A stretch of 24,554 nucleotides of DNA from Pelargonium cotyledonis (GCA_036897625.1 JAYMTA010000756.1:1-24554); one strand, 5' to 3'. Shown: positions 9,166 to 23,852, numbered from the stretch's first letter. The notes: generated by a model not told the origin, from the letters alone. Program-made: numbers and translations.

Positions 9166-9240
9166 CTTTTGCAGTAATTAACAAAAATATTTGAGCAAAT
9201 GTTACTATTTTTTTTTTTGTTTAATTGTTGCTATCTTGTG

Positions 9241-9740
9241 TTCAATTGATAAATAAAATAAAATTGATTGAAGATTATGTTCAGCTTTGAATTGTGTGTC
9301 TTAATTGGTACTTTTTTGCTACTGATTTTTACATTCTCACCAAGAAATTCGATTTCGTGAACCCTTATTGTATATTTGGAGGTGAATCTCATTCTCATTA
9401 TGATTCTGAGTTCACGTATCTCACCATTGACTCGAATGGAAGGTAAAAAGACCTTTGTGCTTGACTCGACGCCCGAAGGCTGTGTTGGGGCTCTCCATGT
9501 GGGTGGTTGGTCACTTTTGGCCCAACGTTTGTACTTCAGCCTCCTCAACCCCTTATCAAGGTCTACCCTTCCCCGCCCGTTGACCTTGGGTGCAATCCTT
9601 ATAAGGCAGTTCGAATGTGAATCCTGATGAGTCACCTAATAGTTGTCTTGTATTTCAACCGGTCAATGTTGGTCGAGAAGATTTCATATTAGTCTTTGCC
9701 AGGCTAGGTGGTAGGGACATTGTGTGGTCCCGCATGATCT
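9241..9740 (+). pseudogene. Decayed F-box/DUF295 fragment, last copy of the array
   Basis: The frame-broken translation shows DKIKLIEDYV, NWYFFATDFY, KKFDFVNPY, CWGSPCGWLVTF-like and VFARLGG/VWSR segments. These align with the F-box and first half of DUF295 in the other copies. The N-terminal ADWSSI block is absent. Several stops and frameshifts are present, including one just after EDYVQL, at the YYDSEF/GR boundary, and after the position of GWLV. The residues ATDFY and the bases gtgtggtcccgcat match copy 1 rather than copies 2 and 3. Homology is lost after about 9740. Confidence 0.75.
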
Positions 9741-10687
9741 TGCAATTGCTTGTAGCGGCTAACAGACAATTGGTTTAAAGGAAGGTTTAACGAGTAAATT
9801 GCACAAATGAAGATTCAATTCTTGATGAACTGGCACTACACGCTTGTGCACATAAGTGCTCCCATTAAACTATTCTCGAGTTTTTTATTGTTAATTATAT
9901 TTGGTTTAAGATGACGTCATTGTCTAAGTCATCTTGTATAAAAGTTAAGAAATAGTACTATTTTAAACTGACAATGACAAATCTTGAACTTTGTGTAATG
10001 TCATTGTAAGACAAGATCAGTTTGGAATTAACGATATCCAACTACATTTTACTAGTAATATAAATTCATAATCTCTCTTATATATATGACAAAAAATAAA
10101 AACAAAACATATATAATAATTTGAGCCATTTTTTTAAATCAAAAAGCTCATATGAATTTATAGGATCGACTAGAGCTATATGCTAAATCCAGATTTTTTA
10201 TGAGATGACATAACCGTATTGGTTTTGAGCCTAAGTTATGTAGCTAAACTATAAGTTATCGCACCACGACAATCGATTGCTCTTTTAGTAGCTAAACCTT
10301 TCAAAATAACAAGATCGGAGCTGATGTATATATGATCTCCAATAAAGTATACGTGAGTCATTACTATGTAGGAGGAACTTTATGTTTTCATGTAAAATTG
10401 TGCATGAGTTTTTGTACAAGCAAAAAGTTTGGACCACCTAACGTATAGAATATACGTTCGGTTTGAATTGACTTATTTAACAAAATACTAAATTTTCAAT
10501 CCAACCCGCGAATGCACAATAAAACAAGCTTGAAGCCCTACGAGACAACAATGTGACTAGCTGCAAAAAATCTCTCTTAGTCCGTCCACAAAGCATCCGA
10601 ATGATAATGAAAGAATAGCATATTAAATAGTCGGCTCTACAAGGCACAATCCAAATAAATAGAGTTCAATTTTATAATATGCTTTAT
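9741..10687. other. AT-rich intergenic region, no gene seen
   Basis: Nothing codes convincingly. A perfect ATGACGTCAT palindrome (9911-9920, a bZIP-type site) and a small inverted repeat, ACAATGACA/TGTCATTGT (about 9970-10010), are present, but both could be chance. Some phrases (catgtaaaattgtgcatgag near 10391) resemble sequence upstream of the second transporter (near 14163), consistent with a duplicated promoter region. Confidence 0.4.
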
Positions 10688-10698
10688 TATATATATAA
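10688..10698 (+). promoter_or_regulatory. TATA box of the first NPF transporter
   Basis: TATATATATAA lies 92 bp before the ATG. The following leader (ttgttgttgcctccat...gaggtgatatc.cgag) is repeated in the second transporter copy (about 14360-14450), which supports a shared promoter and leader. Confidence 0.5.
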
Positions 10699-10789
10699 CA
10701 TTGTTGTTGCCTCCATCTTGAAGCTAAGCTCTCCATTTCCATTTTTCTCTATCTTTGTAGTCGCTTAGAGGTGATATCTCGAGTTAGAA

Positions 10790-13169
10790 ATGGCCGACGA
10801 ACGGGCAAGTCATAAGATGGAAATGATCAACGAAAATGAAGTCGAGAAGGTCCAACAAGAATATGGCACGAGAAAATTGGGTGGTTTTAGGACACTTCCT
10901 TTTATTATAGGTAAATAATGATCATATACATTTCTCGAGATTTTTTCTAGTGAGAGACAAAAACACACACGTGAAAACACTAAAATTTCCATCTCGTTTT
11001 TGTTTTTGTTTTTGTTTTCCATCACATGATCTATGCAATGCCACGTCGTTTTTACTACAAAACACGCGTGAAAACTTTGCATTTCCCCGATACATTTCCA
11101 TTTTGTTTCTGATTTAGTTTTCTAAAACTATACTAAAATTAAATTGTGTCGTGCAGCAAATGAAACATTCGAGAAAGTAGCAAGTTATGGGCTTCATGTA
11201 AATATGATTTTGTATTTGATATCGGAGTACCATATGACTCTGGCGGAAGGAACAAGTGTTTTGTTCTTGTGGTCGGCCATTTCCAACTTCATGCCCACTG
11301 TCGGGGCCTTTCTCTCTGATGCTTATTTTGGTCGTTTTCGAGTGATAGCTGCCGGAATCATTATCAGTCTTATGGTAAACACGTAAAAAAAATTCGTTTG
11401 AAATTATATTAATATGTCTTAAAAATATATGTATGTATTTTTTTAATTATTAATTAGTTAGTTACAACTTTCAACATAAAGACAGACATTACATAATACA
11501 AGAAACTGTATAAAATCGGCTTGTACTATTTTATCAGTTGCGCCAACTTATATTCATCGCTTCGACTATTTTCTGTTTGTAGGGCTTAACCTCGCTATGG
11601 TTAACATCAATTCTGACCCAAGCAAGGCCTCCCCAATGCGACCTAACCAAGGGTGGGCCTTGCGTAGGGGCGTCTCCGGGTCAACTTTTGTTTCTCTATG
11701 CATCATTTGGTCTTATGTCCATAGGGACAGGTGGGATTAGGGCATGTTCCTTGCCATTTGGGGCAGACCAAATTGCAAAGCCAGGGGACCCTAAAAATGA
11801 GAGGACACTTCAAAGCTACTTCAATTGGTACTATGCTTCTGTTGGAGTTTCAATCACAATCTCAGTTACTGTTATTGTTTATATCCAACAACAGGCTGGT
11901 TGGGTTGTGGGCTTTGGTGTCCCTGTGGGCCTCATGTTTTTAGCCACTCTTTTCTTCTTGTTGGGCTCTTCTTTCTATATCAAGGTCATGCCCAACAAGA
12001 GCTTGTTCACTAGTTTTGCTCAAGTTATGGTTGTTGCTTGGAAGAATAGAAATTTGCCTTTACCATCCAAGGACTTGGATGGGAATTACTATTATCACAA
12101 GGGTTCCAAAATTGTCACACCAACAAAAAAACTACGGTACACTTTAGGGCATTCACTTCTCGTAACCTTTTAGTACATGTAAAGTGATACAACTGACGTA
12201 ATTATTACTTGTTACTTCAGATATCTTAACAGAGCTTGCTTGATAAGAAACCAGGAGAAGGAGTTGGACTCCAATGGAGTTGCGATTAATCTTTGGAACT
12301 TGTGTACGGTCAAACAAGTAGAGGAGTTGAAAGCTGTGGCGAAGGTGATGCCCATTTGGTCCACTGGCATCGTGATTGTTGTGACAATAAGTCAACACAC
12401 ATTTCCCGTCCTCCAAGCCAGCACAATGGACAGACATCCCTTCAAGTCTTCAAGTTTCCAGATACCAGCAAGCTCGTATGGTGTCTTTGCGATCCTCGCA
12501 CTAACATTTTGGGTAGCTTTTTATGATCGCATGTTGATCCCCATCATGGCCAAGTACACCAACTACAAAAAAGGGTTTACCTTAAAACAAAGGATGGGAA
12601 TAGGATTAATCATCTCGTGTTTTGCCACTGCAACGGCCGCAGAGGTGGAGAGGCGTCGGAGAAATCTAGCAATCAGCGAAGGCTTCTCGAACGAGCCAAA
12701 AGCAATTGTACACATGCCTGCAATGTGGCTAGCGATACAACACTGCTTGATAGGTCTAGCAGAGGGGTTTAACGCGATCGGACAAATAGAATTTTACTAC
12801 TCGCAGTTTCCGAAGAGCATGAGTAGTATCGGAGTGGCACTTTTGGCACTTGGGATGGCTGTGGGGAACTTGGTGGGAAGCTTGATTGTGAACATTTTGA
12901 ATTATGTGACCAAAAGGGGAGGAAAGGAGAGTTGGGTGGGAGATAATTTGAATAAAGCTCACTATGACTATTACTATTGGCTTCTCACTTTTATGAGTGT
13001 AGTCAATGTTTTCTACTACTTTTTTTGTAGTTGGGCTTATGGATCTTGTGATGAGGACAAGAAAGTTTGGGATTCATGGGATGAAGAGGAGGAGAAAGAA
13101 GAAAATAAGAATGGAGAAGAAGGTAACATTCTTGCAATGGTGTCATCTCCCATCTTAATCACCAAATGA
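10790..13169 (+). CDS. NRT1/PTR-family (NPF1-type) proton-coupled transporter, intact
   Basis: Four exons, 10790-10910, 11157-11374, 11583-12136 and 12221-13169, join in frame (phases 1, 0, 2) to give 613 aa. This is normal for the family, a 12-helix plasma-membrane carrier of the major facilitator superfamily. Diagnostic parts are TLPFIIANETFEKVASYG (the proton-coupling ExxEK at E43-K47), NFMPTVGAFLSDAYFGR, GTGGIRACSLPFGADQ, FNWYY, KVMPIWSTGI, DRHPF, KQRMGIGL, EFYYSQFPKSMSSIG and YDYYYWLL. The charged C-terminus (DEEEEKEENKN) is cytosolic. Motifs fit NPF1 (the Arabidopsis NPF1.1/1.2 group includes nitrate carriers), but NPF substrates vary (nitrate, peptides, hormones, specialised metabolites), so the substrate is inferred only. 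All introns are short GT-AG. The gene heads a tandem pair. An AATAAA at 13270-13275 is a likely poly(A) signal. Confidence 0.93.
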
Positions 13170-13269
13170 TGACTTTTTATTGTTTTTATTTTCTTTAGAA
13201 CTATTATGTATGTAGAAAAATATACACAATATATGTATACAACTATAGATGTATGCACAATTATTTTAC

Positions 13270-13275
13270 AATAAA
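13270..13275 (+). terminator. Probable polyadenylation signal of the first NPF gene
   Basis: AATAAA stands about 100 bp after the stop codon in T/A-rich sequence. Confidence 0.4.
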
Positions 13276-14455
13276 TATATGCTTTTGTTTAAAAATATAT
13301 AGCATTCTGTTCGGTCTTATAATAATCAGTTCTAGTGAATTCATGTATGACTTCTCACACCTTGACAAATTACGTGTTATGCACCGTTGAAAAGATATGA
13401 TAAATTAGAACTTGGTAAAATAAAATTTTCAATAGTACAGTAAGTGTAGTAAAAGCTACGAGATCTTCACTGGAGTAACTTTTACACCCGTTTTATGCCA
13501 AAATCACATATGTTCTATTTGATAGTGCATTAAGTGAAATATTACCTACTAAAACTACTTGTTCGTAAAACTAAATGTCTCGTTCTGAGTTATACATCAA
13601 GAAGTGCACTCAATTAGGTTCCAATTTTGAGTTCTCACGCCTCCACTATGCAAGTTCGTACTAATTTAAGGTGGTGTCCTTGATTGAGTACCAAAAAACA
13701 TTCAATTAATGTCCCGTTTGTTCAATTGAGTTCCAATCTGTATCCATAATTTTATTGAGGCAGATACAAATGTTAATTGTCGGGACACCTAACATTTAGG
13801 TGCTATCTATTAATTTTTCGATATATATTTAGTAAACCACCAAAACTGTAGCCACAAGATAAAAATAAACAAAAAATAAACCCAAACAAGCCAACGAACA
13901 AACAAAAAAAAATACAATTAAAACCTAGAGCAAGGTACAAAAGAACAAATATAACTGATACAAAAAATATATATAACACCAAAGCCAAAAGCAAGACAAA
14001 CACAGGAATTGAATAAACTCGAATAAGCTTAATTCTCTGATTGACACTTCTTGCCGGATAATTTGAGACCCGAAAACATGACTATCACACCACGAATAGA
14101 TCCACCTATTAAACCTTTCTCGACAACACGATTGGAGCCCAGGTAATAAAATCGATTGTTTTACGTAAAACCGTGCATGTGCTTGTCCATACATATTAGT
14201 TAAACATTTGGACAAGAGAATTAAATAAAATTGAACAATCACTCAATCGGTATAAGAAAACGCATGCATTACTTTACATGCACAAATCCAACCTCGTACG
14301 TAAATGGTACTAGTAGATGAGTTAATTTATAGAAAAATCTTAATAGATTAATTTCACAAATTGTTGGTTGCCTCCATGTTCAAGCTAATTAAGTTATCGA
14401 TTTCAAATTTTCTTGATCTTTGTGGTCACGCAGAGGTGATATCACGAGCAAGAAG
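13276..14455. other. Intergenic region and promoter of the second NPF copy
   Basis: No gene seen. Minus-strand open frames at 13803-14242 translate to low-complexity Phe/Leu-rich sequence from an A-rich tract and are not credible. The last 100 bp resemble the leader of the first copy (gttgcctccat, atctttgtggtcacgcagaggtgatatcacgag). A TATA-like AATTTATAGAAA lies near 14323-14334. Confidence 0.45.
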
Positions 14456-16645
14456 ATGCTGATGGAAATAATCGAGGAAGAGGAAGCCAAGAATGACCAA
14501 CAAAAACACGGCTCGAGAAGACAGGGTGGCTTGAGGACACTTCCTTTTATCATAGGTGAATAATTATACTTCAAATACTTTTCTATAACCCAAATAATTA
14601 CACTGTCTGTGAAAATGTCACATCGTTTATATGACAAAACACACATGAAAACATTACTTTACCCAATCTATTTTGTTTTTGTTTTCCAAAAATGTACTAA
14701 TAATTAAATTGTTTTGTTCAGCAAATGAAACATTTGAGAAAGTGGCAAGTTATGGGCTTCAAGCAAATATGATTTTGTATTTTATATCGGAATACCATAT
14801 GACTCCGGCGGAAGGAACAAGTGTTTTGTTCTTGTGGTCGGCCATTTCCAACTTCATGCCCACTGTCGGAGCCTTCCTTTCTGATGCTTATTTTGGTCGT
14901 TATAATCTCATTGCTTTTGGAGTTGTTATCGGTCTTATGGTAAGTGTATATTTTTCAAGATAGTTACATTTGCATGAATGACCAACAATTTCTATTGCAC
15001 CAACTTATATTCATCACTTCAACTATTTTGTGTTTGTAGGGTCTAATCTCACTATGCTTCACATCAATTTTGACCCAAGCACGGCCTACCCATTGTGACC
15101 TAACCAAAGGTAGGCCCTGCGAGGGGGCGTCAACGGGCCAACTTTTGTTTCTCTTCTCATCATTGGGTCTCATGTCCATAGGGACTGGTGGGATTAGGGC
15201 ATGTTCCTTGCCATTTGGGGCAGACCAAATTGCAAAGGCAGGTGACCCTAAAAGTGAAATTCACCTTCAAAGCTACTTCCATTGGTACTATGCTTGTACT
15301 GGTGTTTCAATAGCAATCTCTGTTACTGTGATTGTTTATGTCCAACAACAGGCTGGTTGGGTTGTGGGCTTTGGAGTCCCTGTGGGCCTCATGTTTTTGG
15401 CCACTCTCTTCTTCTTGTTGGGCTCTTCTTTCTATATCAAGGTCAAGCCCAACAAGAGCTTGTTCACTAGTTTTGCTCTAGTTATGGTTGTTGCTTGGAA
15501 GAATAGAAATTTGCCTTTACCACCCAAGGACTTGGAAGAGAGTTGCTACTATCACAAGAGTTCCAAAATTGTCACACCAACAAATAGGCTAAAGTAATCT
15601 TTAGGTCATAAACTTTTCTTTCGTACGAGATATGATTCGATGTTATAACCTCTTAAAATGAGTAAAGTGATACAACTGACATAAAAATGTTACTTATTGT
15701 TTTAGATTTCTTAACAAAGCTTGCTTAATAAGAAATCACGAGAAGTACTTGGACTCAAATGGAGTTGTGATTAATCCTAGGAACTTATGTACGATTAAAC
15801 AAGTGGAGGAACTAAAAATTGTGGTGAAAGTATTGCCTATATGGTCCTCGGGCATCATGCTCGCTGTCTCAATAAGTCAGCACACATTTCCAGTCCTCCA
15901 AGCTAGCACAATGGACAGACATCCCTTCAAGTCCTTAAATTTCGAGATTCCCGCTGGCTCGTACGGTGTTTTTGCGATCCTAACATTAACTTTGTGGATA
16001 GCTTTTTACGATCGCATTCTGATCCCTATCATGGCCAAGTACACCAGCTACAAAAACGGATTTACCCTAAAACAAAGGATGGGAATAGGGTTAATCATCT
16101 CGTGTTTTTCCACCGTGGTGCCCAGCGAGGTCTAGAGGCGCCGAAGAGCTCTAGCAATTAGCGAGGGCTTCTTGAACAAGCCACATGCGATTGTACACAT
16201 GCCTGCAATGTGGCTAACGATACAATATTGCTTGGTAGGTGTGACAGAGGTGTTTAACACAATCGGACAAGTAGAATTTTACTACTCACAGTTTCCGAAG
16301 AGCATGAGTAGTATTGGAGTGACACTTGTGTCACTAGGGATGGCTGTGGGAAACTTGTTGGGAAGCCTTTCTGTGAAAGTTGTGAATGATGTGACCAAAA
16401 TGGGAGGGAATGAGAGTTGGTTGGGAAATAATTTGAACAAGGCTCACTTGGATTATTACTATTGGCTTCTCACTTTCATGAGTGTGGTCAATATTTTCTA
16501 CTACTTTTTGTGTAGTTTAGCTTATGGGTCTTGTGATGAGAACAAGAAACTTTGGGAGTCATGGGATGAAGAAGAAAATGAGATTGAAGAAGAGGTTGAG
16601 AGTCTAACATTCATGTCTTCTCCCATCTTATTCCTCAAACGATGA
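14456..16645 (+). pseudogene. NRT1/PTR-family (NPF1-type) transporter, second tandem copy, interrupted by one TAG
   Basis: Exons 14456-14555, 14722-14939, 15040-15593 and 15706-16645 match the first copy. Exons 2 and 3 have identical lengths (218 and 554 nt) and the intron phases agree. It keeps ANETFEKVASYG, GTGGIRACSLPFGADQ, WKNRNLPLP, KQRMGIGL, EFYYSQFPKSMSSIG and YYYWLL. Codon 434 is TAG (16133-16135) where the first copy has GAG (EVERRRR becomes EV-stop-RRRR). The same frame then stays open for 169 more codons to the normal end, so the full product would be 603 aa. Truncation would remove the last third, including several C-terminal helices, so a 433-aa product is unlikely to transport. 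The otherwise good state points to a recent lesion, an allele specific to this accession, or a sequencing error. The bases after TAG (AGG) do not match the known strong plant readthrough context. Confidence 0.88.
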
Positions 16646-17549
16646 CTTGTAATATTTTTATTTTCTTCTTCATTATTATGTATTTAACAAAATAAACACA
16701 ATAATATACATACACTATGATAAATGTATACACTATTATTTTACTACTATAAATATTTAATTTTGTGTAATAATGTAGCATTTTGTTATGTTTTTCATTG
16801 ATTTCATTCGTTTAAAGTTGATTTGAGCGAAAAAGACTCTAATCACTTAACAAGATAAATTTGTATTTGGACTTGTGTATATAAATAAAGGGTTTTATTT
16901 TTTGTTGAACGACAATAACAATTATTTAAGATATATTCAGTTGCACTGAAATGTGATTATCAAATATATCAACTCAAAAAACACAAAATAGAGATTCAAT
17001 CTTGCACTTTTTGATGTTTTTCAAGTAGAATGTATAATTTTAAAACACTAAGCACGACCTTCATGCAATATTCTTAACTTGTGAATAAATTTCACAAAAC
17101 AGACTCGACCAACTTTAGGTCAAACAATTTGCACATTTTGCTTGCAAAATTCAAACAGAATCTTACTCACAACTCAAACATCTTTCTCTTTCGATTCGAG
17201 AACTGACGAAATATTTTGAACTTAAACTCAAACAGTCAGCGCTCTTATTTGACAAAATTCTTATTTTCTATTTTTAAAAAATTGGGCCGGACTAACGCAA
17301 CCCCACCCATACAATACTAAACTAGGTACCAACATCGTGCTCATGGCGACTCGAAACTGAGCCACTGAAGATCCGAAATGGTAAGTTTACCATTTGTTCC
17401 ATGAGATGTTGGTCTTGTTGCCAAGTCTAACACTTCAAGATCCTTCCTAGTTCCTAAAGCCCAAGTTGGTCCAAAGTCTAACCAAAATCAACAACCAAGC
17501 TAAGTCAGCTCCACCTGACGGTCAACTCCTGGACTTTGTCCAAACCTCC
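16646..17549. other. Intergenic region with dispersed-repeat and SINE-like relics
   Basis: No gene seen. About 17095-17170 matches the dispersed repeat found in the F-box spacers (gactcgaccaactttaggtc...aatttgcacattttgc...gcaaaattc). About 17275-17400 read on the minus strand contains CAGTTTCGAGTC (a weak B-box) and TGGGTGGGGTTG, followed by an A/T tail. That arrangement is like the SINE at 6338, but I found no target duplication. Confidence 0.4.
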
Positions 17550-17558
17550 TGACGTGGC
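17550..17558 (+). promoter_or_regulatory. Possible bZIP site (TGACGTGGC) upstream of the peroxiredoxin
   Basis: TGACGTGGC is a hybrid C/G-box, the kind of site bound by plant bZIP factors in stress-responsive promoters. It lies about 120 bp before the TATA box. A W-box core (TTGACC) is nearby at about 17616. Function is inferred from motif and position only. Confidence 0.35.
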
Positions 17559-17676
17559 GCAAAATAATACGCAACATCAGCGTGTCCGGTAAGCCTGCGA
17601 TGCATCTGATCCCTTTGACCCACCCGGACCCGAAACTTTATCAAATCCAGCTTAGAAAAATCCGCCTCCCAATCCC

Positions 17677-17684
17677 TATATATA
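17677..17684 (+). promoter_or_regulatory. TATA box of the peroxiredoxin gene
   Basis: TATATATA lies in ccctatatatacactcactc, with a C/T-rich leader beginning about 25-35 bp downstream and the ATG at 17788. Spacing is typical of a plant core promoter. Confidence 0.7.
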
Positions 17685-17787
17685 CACTCACTCACACTAT
17701 CTCCAAGCACACAGCTCTCTCATCTCCACCGTCCGATCAGACTACCTTCACAGCATCGTAGCCGTCGTCTCCATTTCTCCGATCTCC

Positions 17788-19658
17788 ATGGCTCCGATCG
17801 CTGTTGGTGACTCCTTGCCGGACGGCACCGTCGCTTTCTTCGACGAGGAGGACAAGATGCAGGAAGTGTCCGTACACTCTCTCGCCGCCGGCAAGAAGGT
17901 CGTGCTTTTCGGAGTTCCCGGGGCTTTCACTCCCACTTGCAGGTAGATATTCTCTTTTCCGGCGATCGGAGATGAGTAGATGTTTGTGTTTTTCAGCTTG
18001 AGTGTGTGGTGAATTGTCGAATATGCCCCCATTGTGGCGGAGTTTTTGAGTCGGTTTGGATGTAATTTTTGTTAATTGTGGGGGTGTTTTTGGCAGTACG
18101 AAGCATGTTCCTGGCTTCGTGGAGAAAGCGGAGGAGCTGAAATCGAAGGGCGTTGATGAAATTATCTGCATTAGTGGTATAATTCTCAGTTCATGTCAAA
18201 AATTTTCTATGTGGTTGCTTTAGTTTTATTTAATTTTGTTGCGTTCTTATTTTTGTGTTATAAAATTTCTATATGTTGTGTTCTTATGTTGATGTTGTAC
18301 TTTTTAAATTGGAGATGGTGAAAGGTAAGATTTTTGTGTTACATAGCTTAATAACCATCATTTTGCACTCATACACAACTCTTGGCAAAGAGATTTTCAG
18401 TTTTGATTGAACTCAATATTTGAGAATTCAATTGGGGAGGAACTAGTAGTATATATTGTTACAATAATTATGGGCAATCTTATTAAGATAATTATCCACT
18501 TTATTTATTTTGGTTAGTTAGTTATGCATGAATTATAGGCAATATTATCAAGATAAGAGGGAGTATATGATATCACTTGAGCTAATATAGGAGATATCAT
18601 TCCATAGGATGGGTGGTGGAAGAAAATACGAACAGAGAATTCCAAATAGTTTTGCTAAAATATTCGTGTAGCTGACCCCTATAGTGCTTGTGAAATTATT
18701 GGTATCTATAAGGTTAGAGGGTTAATGTGTTGCTTTTCCTAAAATTATGGGGCATAAAGTTTGTTAAAAGCAAATTGACATAGGAATTGAAAATTGGGGA
18801 AGAGGGACAATTTTGATTTAGTTATTGTTGGAGCTTTGAGGGTTAATGTTGGAACGTAGAAGTCGTTGTGTTGGAGTTTAAAGCCAACCATTGTTTTAGA
18901 CTGATTCAATATAAAGGTGACACTTTGAGTGTTCTATGTGTTATTGAAGTTCACACTCGCTGTCAGACTAGAAAATTGAGTTTGGTGATGTGGATGTTTA
19001 AAATAAACAATCATTTATGTATTAAAATTATAATTTAGTTGACTGGCTCACACCTCATTTTGTCCTCTACATTAATGTAACATGTGTATAAGATTATTTG
19101 CAAATGAAACTATCTAACTATTTTGGTCACATGTCCCATCGAACTAGCTTGTGTGCGTAGTAGTATATTTGATTACCATTCACCAATATTATTCCATTTT
19201 GTGATGATGTTTTGCTATATCAAACACTCTTTGACCATTTTTGTAGTTATCTTTATATTGCAAGTTTTTGCAATCAATTGTACACGTCAGTTTGAGAATG
19301 AACCCTTCAATATTTGAACCCTGAATTTGACTCTGAATATGCAACGTCCTAGTACTTCCTGTTGAGTTTGTGATCCTAAGTTTATGTCTCACTCTTGTTC
19401 ACAGTTAATGACCCCTTTGTGATGAAGGCATGGGCAAAAACTTACCCCGAGAACAAGCATGTCAGGTTTGTTGCTGATGGCTCAGCAAAATACACTCATG
19501 CTCTTGGCCTTGAGCTCGACCTTTCAGAGAAAGGGCTTGGCACTCGTTCAAGGAGGTTCGCTCTCTTAGTCGATGACTTGAAGGTGAAGGCTGCGAATGT
19601 TGAGACCGGCGGAGAATTTACAGTCTCTAGCGCCGACGACATCCTCAAGGCTCTTTGA
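17788..19658 (+). CDS. PRXIIB: Cytosolic type II peroxiredoxin (PRXIIB-like, thioredoxin/glutaredoxin-dependent)
   Basis: Exons 17788-17942, 18097-18176 and 19405-19658 join in frame (phases 2 and 1) to give exactly 162 aa, the usual length of plant PRXIIB. The enzyme reduces H2O2 and alkyl hydroperoxides using thiols. The sequence starts [15 protein letters not shown] without a transit peptide, so it is cytosolic. The active site PGAFTPTC places the peroxidatic Cys at residue 51, and the resolving Cys is at 76 (EIICIS), the standard type II positions. [29 protein letters not shown] and the C-terminal [16 protein letters not shown]...DDILKAL complete the fold. Intron 1 is 154 bp and intron 2 is 1228 bp with no gene in it. 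Nothing is missing. Confidence 0.96.
18177..19404 (+). other. Long intron 2 of the peroxiredoxin gene
   Basis: This intron of 1228 bp runs from GTATAATTC to TTCACAG and is AT-rich. The open frame at 19123-19317 inside it shows no family signature. I see no transposon ends. Confidence 0.8.
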
Positions 19659-20830
19659 AATATTGATGGGTTTGGCACTTGTGATGTTCCAAATTCTCTA
19701 AAATATTAGTTCTTGTTTCTGTGATGTCCTTAGTTATGTGGTGATAGTCATGGATTCTCTTCTGTTAAAAATATTGTGGTTGAAATAAGGAAAACTCTTC
19801 CTTCTTAATTCATGAATGTGTTTTTGACGAGTAGAGGGGACAATTTGGATTTTAGTTGGTTAACATTTGGATTGAAAACGCCTATTCCGATCTGAAAGGG
19901 GTGCGAGTCCATTTAGATTGCACGTTTTTGCTCGGGTTGGGTTAGATTGTACACGTTAAATGTGCGTGTTTGCTCAAACTTGGCTGTAAAACTTGTCGGA
20001 TTCACATGGAACGGGTAGAATATTGATGAACATATGGAGTTTGAGTCCAAATCGGTAGGGAAATGAATAGTCTATATATGCACAAAAGCATATCATGTAA
20101 CTAAATTGTAATTTAATTATCACTTACATAGTTGGAATCATCAATACTTTAGCCCTAAATTAAATAACACATTTTATGGGTTTCCTTGTGTTTGTCACCA
20201 TGTGTTGGCACGGTATTACCAATCAATAATTAATTAGAAATAGTAAACACGCCGGTCTATCATTCATGCTATAATATAATATTATATGTGTTTTTATTTG
20301 TTCATAAATATATTTGTAGTTAATATCATATGAGTTTTGAATCGGTCGTAGATATATTTGTTTTCTTGCTACCGTCTTTTTTTAATATATCATGTATTTT
20401 TTGTAGCATCTTAAACAAAGTGAGATTCTCAATTTGAACTCTACCACAAAATCAAGAGAGACATTTAAGTAAAATGAAGAATTTTATTCAAAGTGAATAT
20501 GCAACATTGAATTTATTTTATCTAACATAATTTCATATTTTTTCTTCTCATTATGAGTAATATTTTATAAATAATTTGACTTAATCACAGGACACAAAAT
20601 TAATAAAAACATCTTTTAAACTCAGCCCTTTGCAATAAAAATTTATTAGATAATAGGGATTTAAAAAAAAAGATAATAGGGAGATTATATACATTGAGTT
20701 GTTATATTGTCACATAAATTTTGGGATGAACAACATTTTTATTTTCAATGATATTTTTGTCTTGAAACTATAGCTTATATTAGCTGCAAGAACTATAAAG
20801 TCTGGCCTTTCTGTATTTTTGATTCTTTCC
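19659..20830. other. Intergenic region between peroxiredoxin and ROP genes
   Basis: No gene seen. The left part holds the peroxiredoxin 3' UTR. About 19900-19990 contains an imperfect internal repeat (ttagattg.ac.cgtt...) of the GGGTTGGGTT dispersed type. The remainder is very AT-rich with a short direct repeat (agataataggga) near 20648 and 20671. Confidence 0.45.
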
Positions 20831-20950
20831 ATATTTATGTCTCTCACCTGTGTGAAGTCTCAAATCTCAATCTTTGTCTTCTTCTTCTGCTACTGTTCCT
20901 CTCTTTAGTCCCCCCTCTCAGTGCAGCTTCTTTGTTGTTCATTTCACTCA
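20831..20950 (+). promoter_or_regulatory. Probable core promoter and CT-rich leader of the ROP gene
   Basis: A TATA-like ATATTTATG (20831-20839) is followed by a long pyrimidine-rich leader (tttgtcttcttcttctgc...cctctctttagtccccc), typical of plant 5' UTRs. The ATG is at 21015. Confidence 0.45.
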
Positions 20951-21014
20951 ACTTTTTACACTCCATCTTGGTGGAAGAGAAGAGTCAGAGAAAATTTGAA
21001 TTTTTGACTGAGAA

Positions 21015-23852
<2,838 letters not shown>

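Noticed and set aside
9911..9920. ATGACGTCAT palindrome as a regulatory site
   Set aside because: It is a perfect bZIP-type site but lies about 870 bp from the nearest start codon in spacer sequence, with nothing else to support a function.
13803..14242. Minus-strand open frames between the two NPF genes
   Set aside because: They are Phe/Leu-rich reads of A-rich sequence, overlap each other in different frames and have no recognisable motif.
16133..16138. Programmed stop-codon readthrough in the second NPF gene
   Set aside because: The context TAG AGG does not match the known TAG-CAA-TTA type readthrough signal, and the intact neighbour has a sense codon there. A simple nonsense change is more likely.
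17737..18171. Minus-strand open frame of 144 codons over the peroxiredoxin 5' exons
   Set aside because: It is a shadow of real exons 1 and 2 on the plus strand and the intron between them; no family signature.
19123..19317. Open frame in peroxiredoxin intron 2
   Set aside because: AT-rich sequence with no motif, inside an intron whose flanking exons give an exact full-length protein.
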